A stretch of 38,595 bases of DNA from an uncultured Sphingomonas sp. (GCA_913776255.1 CAJYLV010000011.1:1-38595); one strand, 5' to 3'. Positions 16,980 through 25,604 are shown, counted from the stretch's first letter. Program-made: numbers and translations. Notes: generated from the letters alone by a model not told the origin.

Positions 16980-17724
16980 GGCGAGCCGCTTTCGCGTGAT
17001 CGCGCGCGAAATCGCCGAGCCCGTCGTCGGTGCCGCAGAGCCGGTCCCAGAAGCGGAAATAAAGGCCATAGTTACATCCGTACCGTTCATGGTGCCGCTG
17101 GTGATGGCTGGCGGTAATCAGCCACCGGCCCACCCGTCCCCCCCACATGAACTTCGGGAACATTTCCCAGCCCATATGGTTGGTGACCCCCATAATCGTC
17201 ATGATCGTCAGCACCACCCCCAGCGCGGTGACATGGATCGGAATCACGAAGACCAGTAGCGGAATGGCAACAGCGCCGGTCACCGCCTCGATTGGGTGAA
17301 AGGCCATCGCCGCCCAGGCGGTCGGCGGGCGGCTGGCGTGATGCACCGCATGCGCCAGCTTGAAGACGCGCGGACGATGCATCCAGCGGTGCGTCCAGTA
17401 GAACCACGTGTCGTGCGCGATCAGATACAGCAGCACCGACACCGGCAGATACCATAACGGATAGGCATGGACGTCGGCGTAGATCCGCGTCCAGTCGCGG
17501 TTTTGCCAGCCCCAGGCGATGATCCCGGCGGGTACGCCATAGATGCCGGCAGAGGCGAGGCTCCACAGGATCTCGCGGCGGATCTGCGGATCGAGCCCGG
17601 CGTAGAGCCGCGGGTGCTTCAGCCGCGTCGCGAGCGCGAAGCCGGCGCTCGCGGCCAGATAGCGCACCCCGACGATGACGCTCATCGCCAGCGCCGACAG
17701 CAGGATAGCGATGGTCGCGGACAT
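16852..17724 (-). CDS. sterol desaturase / fatty acid hydroxylase family membrane enzyme
   Basis: A 290-residue integral membrane di-iron hydroxylase of the fatty-acid-hydroxylase superfamily. The three His clusters are intact: HDTWFYWTHRWMH (104-116), HAVHH (125-129) and HHQRHH (about 216-221), each flanked by hydrophobic segments. The region up to FWDRLCGT (about residue 235) is conserved; the remaining tail is Arg/Gly/Ala-rich, unlike the family, and lies out of frame over the DUF2141 gene. Substrate unknown: a lipid, hopanoid or carotenoid ring is possible. It is longer than CrtZ and has a different His spacing, so I do not name it crtZ. It is divergent from hisN across 44 bases. Confidence 0.87.
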   Translation of the reverse strand: MSATIAILLSALAMSVIVGVRYLAASAGFALATRLKHPRLYAGLDPQIRREILWSLASAGIYGVPAGIIAWGWQNRDWTRIYADVHAYPLWYLPVSVLLYLIAHDTWFYWTHRWMHRPRVFKLAHAVHHASRPPTAWAAMAFHPIEAVTGAVAIPLLVFVIPIHVTALGVVLTIMTIMGVTNHMGWEMFPKFMWGGRVGRWLITASHHQRHHERYGCNYGLYFRFWDRLCGTDDGLGDFARDHAKAARRDGAGVAGGAADRRGPGRLAAGGDRPSALVQGDAAAVPDRRS

Positions 17725-17768
17725 AAGCGGCTTCTAGCGCATCGCCGCCGGGCGCGATAGGCAGGGCC

Positions 17769-18587
17769 ATGCCTGTACGCCCTGCCGATATCGCGCTCGC
17801 CCACCGCCTCGCCGACGCCGCGGGTGCGGTGATCCGCCCCTATTTCCGCCAGCCGGCCGGGCTGGAGCTGAAGGAGGATCGCTCGCCGGTGACGCGCGCC
17901 GACCGTGAGGCGGAGGAGGCGATGCGCCGACTGCTCGACGCCGAATGCCCCGGCGACGGCGTGGTCGGTGAGGAACATGGCGTGAAAGAAGGCGTGACCG
18001 GGAGGCAATGGGTACTCGATCCGATCGACGGCACGCGCAGCTTTACCGCCGGGCGCGCGATCTTCGGGACGCTGATCGCGCTGGTCGAGGACGGCTGGCC
18101 GGTGCTGGGGATCATCGACCAGCCGGTGCAGCGCGAGCGCTGGACGGGCGTGACCGGGCGACCGACGCTGCTCAACGACGCGCCGGTGCGGACGCGGGCG
18201 TGCGCGGCGCTGGAGGGCGCGATCGTCGCCACCACCAGCCCGCATCTGTTCGAGGACGCCGACGTGCCGCATTTCATGGCGCTGGTGACCGCTGCGAGTG
18301 GCGGCGCGCCGCGACAGGGGCCGGTCTATGGCGGCGACTGCTACAATTACGGGCTGCTGGCGAGCGGGTTCCTCGACATCGTCTGCGAATCCGGGCTCAA
18401 GCTGTACGACTTCGCGGCGCTCGCGCCGATCGTCGAGGGCGCGGGCGGGCGGATGTGCGACTGGAACGGCGACCCGCTGACCGCCGACAGCGCCGGGCAT
18501 GTGCTCGCGATCGGCGACCCGGCGCGCGCCGACGAGGTGCTGGAGGCATTGCGCAACGTCGCCGGGTATGGCCACCACGATCATTGA
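17769..18587 (+). CDS. hisN: histidinol-phosphatase, inositol-monophosphatase type
   Basis: A 272-residue Mg-dependent phosphatase of the IMPase superfamily, matching the HisN branch that removes phosphate from histidinol phosphate in histidine synthesis. The metal-binding motifs are all present: GEEHG (about residue 67), DPIDGTRSF (about 84-92) and LYDFAALAPIVEGAGG (about 210-225), together with the HisN-like GGDCYNYGLLASG. No signal peptide is present. It stands alone on the plus strand, separate from other his genes. A broader inositol-phosphate activity cannot be excluded from sequence. Confidence 0.88.
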   Translation: MPVRPADIALAHRLADAAGAVIRPYFRQPAGLELKEDRSPVTRADREAEEAMRRLLDAECPGDGVVGEEHGVKEGVTGRQWVLDPIDGTRSFTAGRAIFGTLIALVEDGWPVLGIIDQPVQRERWTGVTGRPTLLNDAPVRTRACAALEGAIVATTSPHLFEDADVPHFMALVTAASGGAPRQGPVYGGDCYNYGLLASGFLDIVCESGLKLYDFAALAPIVEGAGGRMCDWNGDPLTADSAGHVLAIGDPARADEVLEALRNVAGYGHHDH

Positions 18588-18629
18588 GGCTTCGTCGTCC
18601 GGCAGGACGGGCGCTGGACCGGTCAAGGG

Positions 18630-18806
18630 CCGATCGACATTCGGTATTTAATGGCTGACCGGCCATTTGATGGATCGTCAGCCTTCTTCGTTCGTCGCCC
18701 CGGACTTGATCCGGGGCCGCGCTTCTTCGGCAGCCGCAGCAAAAGCGGAATCCCGGATCAAGTCCGGGATGACGAAGGAGGGGCGAGCGCGGTGAATGTC
18801 GATCGG
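18630..18806. repeat. compound inverted-repeat element containing repeat A
   Basis: Perfect 13-bp inverted ends (CCGATCGACATTC at 18630-18642 and GAATGTCGATCGG at 18794-18806) bound a 177-base segment. Inside are AATGGC-N6-GCCATT, GGCTGAC/GTCAGCC and the whole of repeat A copy 2. It lies in the convergent gap between hisN and the GH43 gene. It could be a small non-coding mobile element or a layered terminator. Confidence 0.55.
18691..18777. repeat. repeat family A, copy 2 (reverse orientation)
   Basis: Arms TTCGTCGCCCCGGACTTG and CAAGTCCGGGATGACGAA, about 87 bases in all. Compared with 4231-4320 the CGCCCC and CATCCC arms are swapped, so this copy is in the opposite orientation. It lies between convergent genes, again as a possible two-way terminator. 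Confidence 0.82.
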
Positions 18807-18808
18807 CT

Positions 18809-20359
18809 CTAAAACCGCGACAGCGTGAACCGGTCCACGTCGAGCCAGCCGCCTGTGCCGGCGGGGTTGTAGCACGACAGCGCGAACTGCACGCCCTGGA
18901 AGGTGCCGGTCTGCCAGTCGAACACCAGCGGCACCGTCCCGCCGATGGCAGTGAAGCGGCGACCGTCCACGCTGTAGGACAGGGCGGCGGTCTTCGCCGG
19001 AAAGTCCATGTCGGTGCGCAGCCACAGCCGCGTGCCGCGGAAGCGGCGGTCCGCGGCGCGCACCTCGACATGCGGACCGTCCTTGCGATCCTCCGTCACG
19101 CGCATCGTCAGCGTGTTGGTTCCGCCCAGCACCGACAGCTGCGCGCTGAACTTGCCGAGCGTCCCGAAGCCGCAAACGTCGCCCGCTTTCAGCCCGCGGG
19201 TGTCGATCAGCACCTCGCCCCGCGCGCGCGGGGCCTGACCCTTCTGGACGAGCGTGTTGCGCGCCCACCAGAACTGGCTGCCCGGCGCGGCGTGGAGGCG
19301 GAGCCAGCCGGGACGCTCGGTCAGCGACCAAAGGTGGTCGAGCGGGTTGTGGTTCCACTGCCATTGCCGGCCAAGCGTCCGGGTGCCGAAATCATCGCTC
19401 GACGGCGGCTCCGCGAACGGCTGTCCGGTGATCGGCTTGCGCGCGACCGCCGGGACGCGGCCGGGGGCGTCGGGTGTCCCCCAGACCGGCCAGTCGTCCT
19501 GCCAGAACACTGGGCTGATGTTCGTGACGCGCCCGATCGCGCCGGAATCGCGCATCACGAACCCGTACCACCCGCCACCGGGCAGGTCGACCAGTGCGCC
19601 CTGATGGCCGCCGGTGGTGTCGTCGATCTGCGCGCGGGTCTCCCATGGCCCGTCGAGCCTGCGGGCACGCGAGACGGTGAGCGCGAGTTTGCCGGGGATC
19701 GCGTTGAACAGGTAATAATAGCCGTTGCGCTTGAGGAGCTTCGAGCCCTCCGCGCCCTTGTTGTAATGGATGACGCGCGACGCGGTGATCCGCGTCACGT
19801 CACGGTCGAGCGTGTGGAGCGTGATCGTCCCGTCGCTGCCGATCGAGGTCGCCAGATACACCGCGCCGTCGTCGTCGAAGAACAGCGCCGGGTCGAACGC
19901 GGCGCGGTCGAGCGTGACATGCGTCCACGGCCCCTTCGGGTCGCGGGCGCGATAGATGCGCGTTGGTTGCCCCACCGGGGTGACCGCGACGTAGAAGGTG
20001 CCGTCGCGGTAGCGCAGGCTGGGGGCGTAGATGCCGTGCCGGTACGAACCGCCCTCTGCCAGATCGAGCGTCGGCGATCCGTCCAGCCGCGGCAGCAGAT
20101 GCGACACGATGTCCCAGTTCACGAGGTCGCGCGAATGCAGGAGCGTCAGCCCCGGCGCGTTGGCGAAGGTCGTGCTCGCGAAATAGAAGTCGCCGCCGAC
20201 GCGGATGATGTCGGGGTCGGGATAATCGGCGTTGAGCGGTGGATTGGCATAGCTGCCGTCACCGCGGTCGCTGCGCCAGACCTGCGCGGCGGCGGGTGAG
20301 AGCGCGAGCACGCCCGCCAGAGTGGTGCATTGCAGCAACAACCGTGTGCCTGACCTCAT
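18809..20359 (-). CDS. glycoside hydrolase family 43 (xylosidase/arabinofuranosidase-like)
   Basis: A 516-residue exported glycosidase. A signal peptide (RLLLQCTTLAGVLALSPAAAQ) precedes a five-bladed GH43 catalytic domain (about residues 38-330). The three acidic residues are visible: the general base in NADYPDPDIIRV, the pKa-tuning Asp in DPALFFDDDG and the acid Glu in KGAEGSKLLKRNGYYY. The C-terminal about 180 residues form the concanavalin-like beta-sandwich typical of GH43 xylosidases. It should release xylose or arabinose from plant glycans in the periplasm or outside the cell. The ATG at 20359 opens into the signal peptide. It is divergent from the TonB receptor gene, pointing to a shared glycan-use locus. 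Confidence 0.9.
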   Translation of the reverse strand: MRSGTRLLLQCTTLAGVLALSPAAAQVWRSDRGDGSYANPPLNADYPDPDIIRVGGDFYFASTTFANAPGLTLLHSRDLVNWDIVSHLLPRLDGSPTLDLAEGGSYRHGIYAPSLRYRDGTFYVAVTPVGQPTRIYRARDPKGPWTHVTLDRAAFDPALFFDDDGAVYLATSIGSDGTITLHTLDRDVTRITASRVIHYNKGAEGSKLLKRNGYYYLFNAIPGKLALTVSRARRLDGPWETRAQIDDTTGGHQGALVDLPGGGWYGFVMRDSGAIGRVTNISPVFWQDDWPVWGTPDAPGRVPAVARKPITGQPFAEPPSSDDFGTRTLGRQWQWNHNPLDHLWSLTERPGWLRLHAAPGSQFWWARNTLVQKGQAPRARGEVLIDTRGLKAGDVCGFGTLGKFSAQLSVLGGTNTLTMRVTEDRKDGPHVEVRAADRRFRGTRLWLRTDMDFPAKTAALSYSVDGRRFTAIGGTVPLVFDWQTGTFQGVQFALSCYNPAGTGGWLDVDRFTLSRF

Positions 20360-20386
20360 CCTCGACCGCTCCGCTTCTCGTCTGAT

Positions 20387-20394
20387 AGTATACT
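20387..20394 (-). promoter_or_regulatory. AGTATACT palindrome, candidate -10/operator for GH43
   Basis: A perfect AGTATACT palindrome within a looser dyad CTGATAGTATACTGCAG (20383-20399) lies 28-35 bases before the GH43 start. It contains TATACT, a good -10 on the minus strand, but no clear -35. TATAC-centred dyads are typical of some sugar-acid GntR regulators; this is a weak inference. Confidence 0.35.
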
Positions 20395-20526
20395 GCAGCG
20401 CGCCGGTTTGCCGCTGCTTATGAAACGCTGCCGCACACGTGAAAGGGCGTGTGGCCAAATCGTCACAGTCCTGATGAACTTTGCGACAAAGCAGGGTTGC
20501 ACCCATACGATACGACCATCTCCAGA

Positions 20527-20559
20527 TTGACAGTGCAAGGCACGCTGATAGCGATAACG
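20527..20559 (+). promoter_or_regulatory. TonB-receptor promoter with LacI-type operator
   Basis: TTGACAG (20527-20533), 10 bases, then GCTGATAGC (20544-20552) fits the alphaproteobacterial housekeeping pattern TTGACg-N10-14-GCTANAWC. Over the -10 lies TGATAGCGATAACG (20546-20559), which matches 11 of 14 positions of the symmetrical TGTTAGCGCTAACA form typical of LacI-family sugar repressors. A repressor bound there would block the promoter. The start codon is about 58 bases downstream. Confidence 0.5.
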
Positions 20560-20616
20560 GCAATCATGTCACAAACATGAACAAGGCGGCGCGTTGCCGT
20601 CACGGAGGAGGGGATC

Positions 20617-23600
20617 ATGAAGGGAAGCCATGTCATGGGCGCGCTTGCGCGGTCGTCGTCGGTGTGGGCACTGGCGGTGGCGGCAGCGGTGCCGGGCATC
20701 GCGGTCGCGCAGACCAGCGGCCAGAGCACCACCGAGAGCCCGACCAATGCGCAGCCGGCCGACGCCGATGCGGCCGGTCAGGACGCCAGCGTGGGGGCCG
20801 ACGACATCGTCGTCACCGGCGTGCGCGCCAGCCTCGATCGCGCGATCGCGATCAAGCGCGATTCGCCGGGCGTCGTCGACGCGATCAGCGCCGAGGACAT
20901 TGGCAAGTTTCCCGACACCAACCTCGCCGAATCGCTGCAGCGCATCACCGGCGTGTCGATCAACCGCGTGAACGGCGAAGGCTCGCAGGTCGCGGTCCGC
21001 GGCTTCTCGGGCGGGTTCAACCTCGTCACGATCAACGGCCGCCAGCTGCCCGCCACCAACATCGACACCAGCGGCGGCAATCTGTTCGCGCGCGGCGCGG
21101 GCCGCTCGTTCGACTTCCAGAACATCGCGTCGGAAGGCGTCAGCGGGCTGGAGGTCTACAAGACCGGCCGCGCCTCGGTTCCGACCGGCGGTATCGGCGC
21201 GACCATCAACATCGACACCCGCAAGCCGCTGAACTCGGCCGAGACGGGCGTCACCGGCTCGATCGGCGCCAAGGCGCTGTACGATACCTCGGTCGAGAAG
21301 TCGGAGGATACCAAGCACCGCGTGACGCCGGAAGTCTCGGGCCTGCTGAACTATCGCAACGAAGAGGGCACGTTCGGCGCGGCGGTGTTCGGCAGCTACC
21401 AGCTCCGCTACTCGGCGTCGGCGCAGTCGAACCCGAACTACTGGAACGTCATCAAGACCTCGGACTTCTTCAACCCGGGGACGTTCATCAACTCGACCAC
21501 CGTGATCGACGGCACGCGCCCGACCGCGCCGTACGTGCTGGTCCCCAACGACAGCCGTTACCAGTTCTCGGAAAACCGCCGCGAGCGCATCAACTTCCAG
21601 GGCGTCTTGCAGTTCAAGCCGACCGACACGCTGGAATTCACGGTCGACAGCCTGTTCGCGCAGAACCGCCTGCGCGAATCGCGCAGCGAGCAGACCAACT
21701 GGTTCAACCGGCCGTTCAGCGAAGTCCGCTTCGACGACAATCCGAACATGGCGACCGCGATCTTCCTGCGCGACTATCTGCCGACCAGCCCGAAGGACGA
21801 GGGCTTCGAGCAGCAGCAGGCCGCGACCAAGGCGCGGCTCGGCTCGGTCGGCCTGAACGCCAAGTGGGAATTCGCGTCGAACCTGACGCTGACCGTCGAC
21901 GGCCACCATTCGGTGTCGACCTCGTCGCCGGACAACCCCAACGGCACCACCGCGACCACCGTCGCGCTGGGTGCGCCGGTGATCCAGGGCCATTCGCTCG
22001 ACTTCAGCACCGGCTTCCCGCAGCAGGCGCAGGTCATCAACGATTGCTACCGGGCTGACGCGAACGCGACGCCGAAGGGCAATTGCAACGGCGTGCTCGA
22101 CATCGGCGATCTGGGTGCCGCGCCGGCGCGTACGATCATCTCGCGCCAGACGCAGCGGATCGACCAGATCCAGGCGCGACTGGGCTGGGATCTGGGCGGC
22201 GGCAGCCGCTTCGACGTCGGCGGGTCGTACACCGACTCGAAGATGCACTCGACGCAGACCCAGACGCAGCAGACGCTGGGCGACTGGGGCCTGCAGAACC
22301 CGGGCATCATCCAGCAGCTCGCGCCGGAGCTGGTCAGCCAATATTGCCTGACCTGCAAGTTCGACCACTTCAACCCGGCGTCGCAGGGCTCGTCGCTGAT
22401 CGCGTTCCGCGGCAATGCGATCGACCTCTACAACGTGCTGAGCCCCTATTACTCGCAGCGCGGCGCGCCGCCGGCGCCGTCGGCCCCGGCCGACGACACG
22501 GTGCAGGAGAAGATCTGGTCGGTGTTCGGCCAGTTCACCTGGAACGGCGAAGTCGCGAACAAGCCCGCCAACCTGGTGATCGGTGCGCGCTACGAGCAGA
22601 CCCGCGTCGTCTCGGACGCGGTGCAGACGTACAACAACATCGTCTGGACCGCCGACAACGACTTCCGCGGCGACGCCAGCGGCGTGTTCACCGCGATCCG
22701 CCAGCGCGGCAGCTACGAGAACCTGCTGCCGTCCGTCGACTTCAGCATCGAGCCGATCACCAACGTGAAGGCGCGCGTGTCGTTCAGCCGCACGCTGGCC
22801 CGTCCGGACTATGGCAATCTGTTCGCGACCGCCTCGGCGGGCGCGCCGGGGCGCCCGACCGCGCTGGGCGGCATCCCGACCGGCAGCACCGGCAACGCCA
22901 ACCTGCTGCCTTTGCTGTCGGATAACTTCGACGTGTCGCTGGAATGGTATTACAAGCCGTCCAGCTTCATCTCGATCGGCTTCTTCGACAAGCGCGTCGC
23001 CAACTTCCTGGGCACCGGCATCGTCAACCAGAACCTGTTCGGGTTGCGCGATCCCAGCTCGGGTGCGGCGGGGTCGCGGTCGGGTACCGCGGCGGCGTTC
23101 CTGCGCGCCAACAACTACGATCTGAGCGACGTCAACCTGTTCACCTATACCGCGCTGCTGGTGCAGAACGGTGGCAACCAGGCGGCGGCGACCACGCAGT
23201 TCAACGCCAATTATGTGGCCGGCCGCGGGTTGCAGCAGACGTTCGTCGACCAGATCCTGTCGCAGGTCGACATCTCGTCCGACGCCAACGATCCGCTGTT
23301 CAACTTCTCGGTCTCGCAGCCGATCAACAACCGCGAGGGCAAGATCAACGGCTTCGAACTGGCGTGGACGAACTTCTTCGGCAACACCGGGTTCGGTTTC
23401 GCCGGCTCGTTCACCAAGGTGAACGGCGACGTCAACGTCGACCCCTATGCCGACCCGACCGTCAACATCTTCGCGCTCACCGGCCTCGGCAACAGCGCGA
23501 ACGCGACGGCGATCTACGACAAGAACGGCATCTCCGCCCGTATCGCGTACAACTGGCGCGACAAGTATCTGGCGGCGACCAATCAGGGCGGCAACCGCAA

Positions 23601-23796
23601 CCCGCTGTTCGTCGCGCCGTTCGGTACGCTGGACGTCAACATCAGCTATGACGTCAGCGACAAGATCGCGCTCACGCTCGAGGGCATCAACCTGACCAGC
23701 GAGACCGTGCGCACCTACGGCCGCACCAAGCGCAACCTCGTGTTCGCGCAGGAGCTGAAGCCGCGCTTCCTGCTGGGCGCGCGCTACCGCTTCTGA
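20617..23796 (+). CDS. TonB-dependent outer-membrane receptor
   Basis: A 1059-residue receptor for energy-dependent import of a large ligand across the outer membrane. A signal peptide ending near AVAQ (about residue 31) is followed by an Ala/Gln-rich spacer and the TonB-box region DDIVVTGVR (about 62-70). The plug domain carries DAISAEDIGKFPDTNLAES and GITINGRQLP-like VTINGRQLP, typical of the large sphingomonad/Caulobacter receptor class. The 22-strand barrel ends in LLGARYRF with the terminal Phe. GGAGGAGGGG before the ATG is a very strong ribosome-binding site. Beside GH43, and with SapC, cupin-like and halogenase genes after it, a plant glycan or aromatic ligand is plausible but not proven. 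Confidence 0.95.
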   Translation: MKGSHVMGALARSSSVWALAVAAAVPGIAVAQTSGQSTTESPTNAQPADADAAGQDASVGADDIVVTGVRASLDRAIAIKRDSPGVVDAISAEDIGKFPDTNLAESLQRITGVSINRVNGEGSQVAVRGFSGGFNLVTINGRQLPATNIDTSGGNLFARGAGRSFDFQNIASEGVSGLEVYKTGRASVPTGGIGATINIDTRKPLNSAETGVTGSIGAKALYDTSVEKSEDTKHRVTPEVSGLLNYRNEEGTFGAAVFGSYQLRYSASAQSNPNYWNVIKTSDFFNPGTFINSTTVIDGTRPTAPYVLVPNDSRYQFSENRRERINFQGVLQFKPTDTLEFTVDSLFAQNRLRESRSEQTNWFNRPFSEVRFDDNPNMATAIFLRDYLPTSPKDEGFEQQQAATKARLGSVGLNAKWEFASNLTLTVDGHHSVSTSSPDNPNGTTATTVALGAPVIQGHSLDFSTGFPQQAQVINDCYRADANATPKGNCNGVLDIGDLGAAPARTIISRQTQRIDQIQARLGWDLGGGSRFDVGGSYTDSKMHSTQTQTQQTLGDWGLQNPGIIQQLAPELVSQYCLTCKFDHFNPASQGSSLIAFRGNAIDLYNVLSPYYSQRGAPPAPSAPADDTVQEKIWSVFGQFTWNGEVANKPANLVIGARYEQTRVVSDAVQTYNNIVWTADNDFRGDASGVFTAIRQRGSYENLLPSVDFSIEPITNVKARVSFSRTLARPDYGNLFATASAGAPGRPTALGGIPTGSTGNANLLPLLSDNFDVSLEWYYKPSSFISIGFFDKRVANFLGTGIVNQNLFGLRDPSSGAAGSRSGTAAAFLRANNYDLSDVNLFTYTALLVQNGGNQAAATTQFNANYVAGRGLQQTFVDQILSQVDISSDANDPLFNFSVSQPINNREGKINGFELAWTNFFGNTGFGFAGSFTKVNGDVNVDPYADPTVNIFALTGLGNSANATAIYDKNGISARIAYNWRDKYLAATNQGGNRNPLFVAPFGTLDVNISYDVSDKIALTLEGINLTSETVRTYGRTKRNLVFAQELKPRFLLGARYRF

Positions 23797-23822
23797 TCGA
23801 TCGCGACGATCAACGTTAGTGG

Positions 23823-23854
23823 AGGGCCATCGCTTGCGGTGGCCCTTTGCTTTT
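23823..23854 (+). terminator. hairpin terminator/attenuator after the TonB receptor
   Basis: AGGGCCATC and GGTGGCCCT form a 9-bp stem (one G-T pair) with a 6-base loop, followed by TTGCTTTT. It sits between the receptor stop and the SapC start, so it probably makes receptor mRNA more abundant than the downstream part of the operon. Confidence 0.68.
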
Positions 23855-23868
23855 GGAACAAGGATCGC

Positions 23869-24582
23869 ATGACCTTCACGACTCTCGACAATGTCGATGA
23901 TGCCGACGTGCATGTCGCGGTGCGGGCCGGGGCGGCGTTCGGCGATCACGCCAATCTGCTGCCGATCATGCCGGTCGAGTTCGAGGAGGCGCAGCGCGAA
24001 TTGCCGATCGTCTTCCGGCGCGGCGCGGACGGCGGCATCCGCGGCTATGTCCTGCTCGGGCTCGACCGCGGCGAGAATCTGTTTCTGACCGGCGCCGACG
24101 CGGACGAGCGCTGGGCGACGCGCTTCGTGCCCGCGATCCAGCGGCGCGGGCCGTTCGCGCTGGCGCGGGGCGAGGAGGGGGAGCCGGTGGTGCAGATCGA
24201 CCGCGACGACCCGCGCGTCGGCGCGGCCGACGGCGTGCCGCTGTTCCGCGATCACGGCGGCGACGCGCCCTATCTGGAGCATGTCCGCGCGGCGCTGCAC
24301 CTGCTCGCCGAGGGCGCGCAGAGCGAGCGCGCGATCCATGCCGATCTCGAGGCGGCGGGGTTGCTGCGCGGCGTGACGCTGCGGATCGATCTCGGCGATG
24401 CCGGCGGGTACGAGCTGACCGATCTGCTGACCATCGACCAGGCGGCGCTGGCGGGGCTGTCGGGCGCGACGCTGGAGCGGCTGCACGGCAATGGCCTGCT
24501 GCGCGCGGCGACGATGGCGGCCGCGTCGCTGGGCAACATGGAGCGGCTCATCGAATTGAAGACGCTCAAGGAGTCGGCGTGA
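23869..24582 (+). CDS. SapC family protein
   Basis: A 237-residue protein of the SapC family (named from a Campylobacter S-layer-linked gene). The family pattern is visible: HANLLPIMPVEFEEAQRELPIVFR (residues about 24-47 in two parts), GYVLLGLDRGENLF, the RRGPFAL block and the C-terminal ALAGLSGATLERLHGNGLL. No signal peptide or membrane helix is seen. The start at 23869 is supported by AAGGA 6 bases upstream; an earlier GTG in frame overlaps the attenuator. Function is unknown; in Caulobacter, xanthomonads and sphingomonads it recurs beside TonB receptors and halogenases. Its stop overlaps the next start by 4 bases. Confidence 0.88.
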   Translation: MTFTTLDNVDDADVHVAVRAGAAFGDHANLLPIMPVEFEEAQRELPIVFRRGADGGIRGYVLLGLDRGENLFLTGADADERWATRFVPAIQRRGPFALARGEEGEPVVQIDRDDPRVGAADGVPLFRDHGGDAPYLEHVRAALHLLAEGAQSERAIHADLEAAGLLRGVTLRIDLGDAGGYELTDLLTIDQAALAGLSGATLERLHGNGLLRAATMAAASLGNMERLIELKTLKESA

Positions 24583-25604
24583 CCGCGGCGATCACCGATC
24601 GGCGTGTGCGTGCGATCGCGGCCGACGATCCCGCCGCGCGCGATCTGGCCGCGCTGGTCGCGGCGGGTGCGCCGGTGGTCGTGCGCGGGCTGGCCGCCGA
24701 CTGGCCGCTGGTCGCGGCGGGGCGTGAAGGACCGGCGGCGGCGGTCGCTTACCTGCGACGCTTCTACAACGGCCAGCCCGGCGTCGGCTATACCGGGGAC
24801 GCCGCGCATGGCGGGCGGTATTTCTACGATGAGACGCTGACCCGGCTCGATTTCGCCGCCGAGCGCGTGGCGCTCGACGATTATATGGCGCGCATGCTCG
24901 CGGCGCTGGACGAAGCGGACGCACCGTCCTTCTACATCGGCTCGACCGATCTGGAGCGCTTCTTCCCCGGGCTGATCGCCGAGAATCCGCTCGCCCGCGC
25001 CGATTTCGCGCGCGTGCTGCGCAGCATCTGGATCGGGACACGCACCACCGCGCAGGCACATTACGACATGTCGAACAACATCGCGGTCTGCGCGGTCGGG
25101 CGGCGACGCTTCACGCTGTTCCCGCCGGAGCAGGTCGCGAACCTCTATCCCGGCCCGCTCGAACCGACGCCGGGCGGGCAGGTGGTGTCGCTGGTCGACT
25201 TCCGCGCGCCCGACCTTGAGCGCTTCCCGCGCTTTGCCGAGGCGCACGACGCGGCGCAGGTCGCCGAGCTGGAGCCGGGCGATGCCGTCGTCTACCCCGC
25301 CCTGTGGTGGCACCATGTCGAGGCGCTCGCGCCGTTCAACGTGCTCGTGAACTATTGGTGGAACGACGCGGCGGCGTTCATGGACACGCCGATGAACACG
25401 CTGCTCCACGCGCTGCTCAGCCTGCGCGACCGCCCGGCGGCGGAGAAGCAGGCGTGGCGCGCGCTGTTCGACTATTACGTGTTCGGCGATGCGGCGCGCG
25501 CGGCGGCGCATCTGCCCAACGCGGCGCAGGGCGCGCTCGCGCCGCTGGACGATGCGCGCGCGCGGCGGTTGCGCGGCGATTTGCTGAGGAAGCTGAACCG
25601 ATGA
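24579..25604 (+). CDS. cupin-like JmjC-fold dioxygenase
   Basis: A 341-residue protein of the cupin_8/JmjC-like class, expected to be an Fe(II)/2-oxoglutarate oxygenase. The iron triad is visible: HxD in AQAHYDMSNN (His161, Asp163) and a distal His in PALWWHHVEAL (245 or 246). RRRFTLFPPEQV between them is typical of this group and may help bind 2-oxoglutarate. The GTG start overlaps the SapC stop (GTGA), and the stop overlaps the halogenase start (ATGA), so all three are coupled. The substrate is unknown: protein side-chain hydroxylation (as in FIH-type enzymes) or a small aromatic molecule would fit. Confidence 0.88.
   Translation: MTAAITDRRVRAIAADDPAARDLAALVAAGAPVVVRGLAADWPLVAAGREGPAAAVAYLRRFYNGQPGVGYTGDAAHGGRYFYDETLTRLDFAAERVALDDYMARMLAALDEADAPSFYIGSTDLERFFPGLIAENPLARADFARVLRSIWIGTRTTAQAHYDMSNNIAVCAVGRRRFTLFPPEQVANLYPGPLEPTPGGQVVSLVDFRAPDLERFPRFAEAHDAAQVAELEPGDAVVYPALWWHHVEALAPFNVLVNYWWNDAAAFMDTPMNTLLHALLSLRDRPAAEKQAWRALFDYYVFGDAARAAAHLPNAAQGALAPLDDARARRLRGDLLRKLNR

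Noticed and set aside
17069..17090. Alternative ATG starts for the DUF2141 gene
   Set aside because: They would lie across conserved codons (CNYGLYFRFWDRL) of the hydroxylase gene and bury the signal-like segment; the GTG at 16979 is preferred.
16852..17724. Calling the sterol-desaturase-family gene crtZ (beta-carotene hydroxylase)
   Set aside because: At 290 residues with HDTWFYWTHRWMH-type His boxes it fits the general fatty-acid-hydroxylase superfamily better than the shorter CrtZ family; carotenoid context alone is not enough.
20569..24486. 1305-codon open frame on the minus strand under the TonB receptor
   Set aside because: Antisense shadow of a GC-rich gene: Arg/Ala/Val-rich low-complexity translation with no domain, while the plus strand encodes a textbook receptor.
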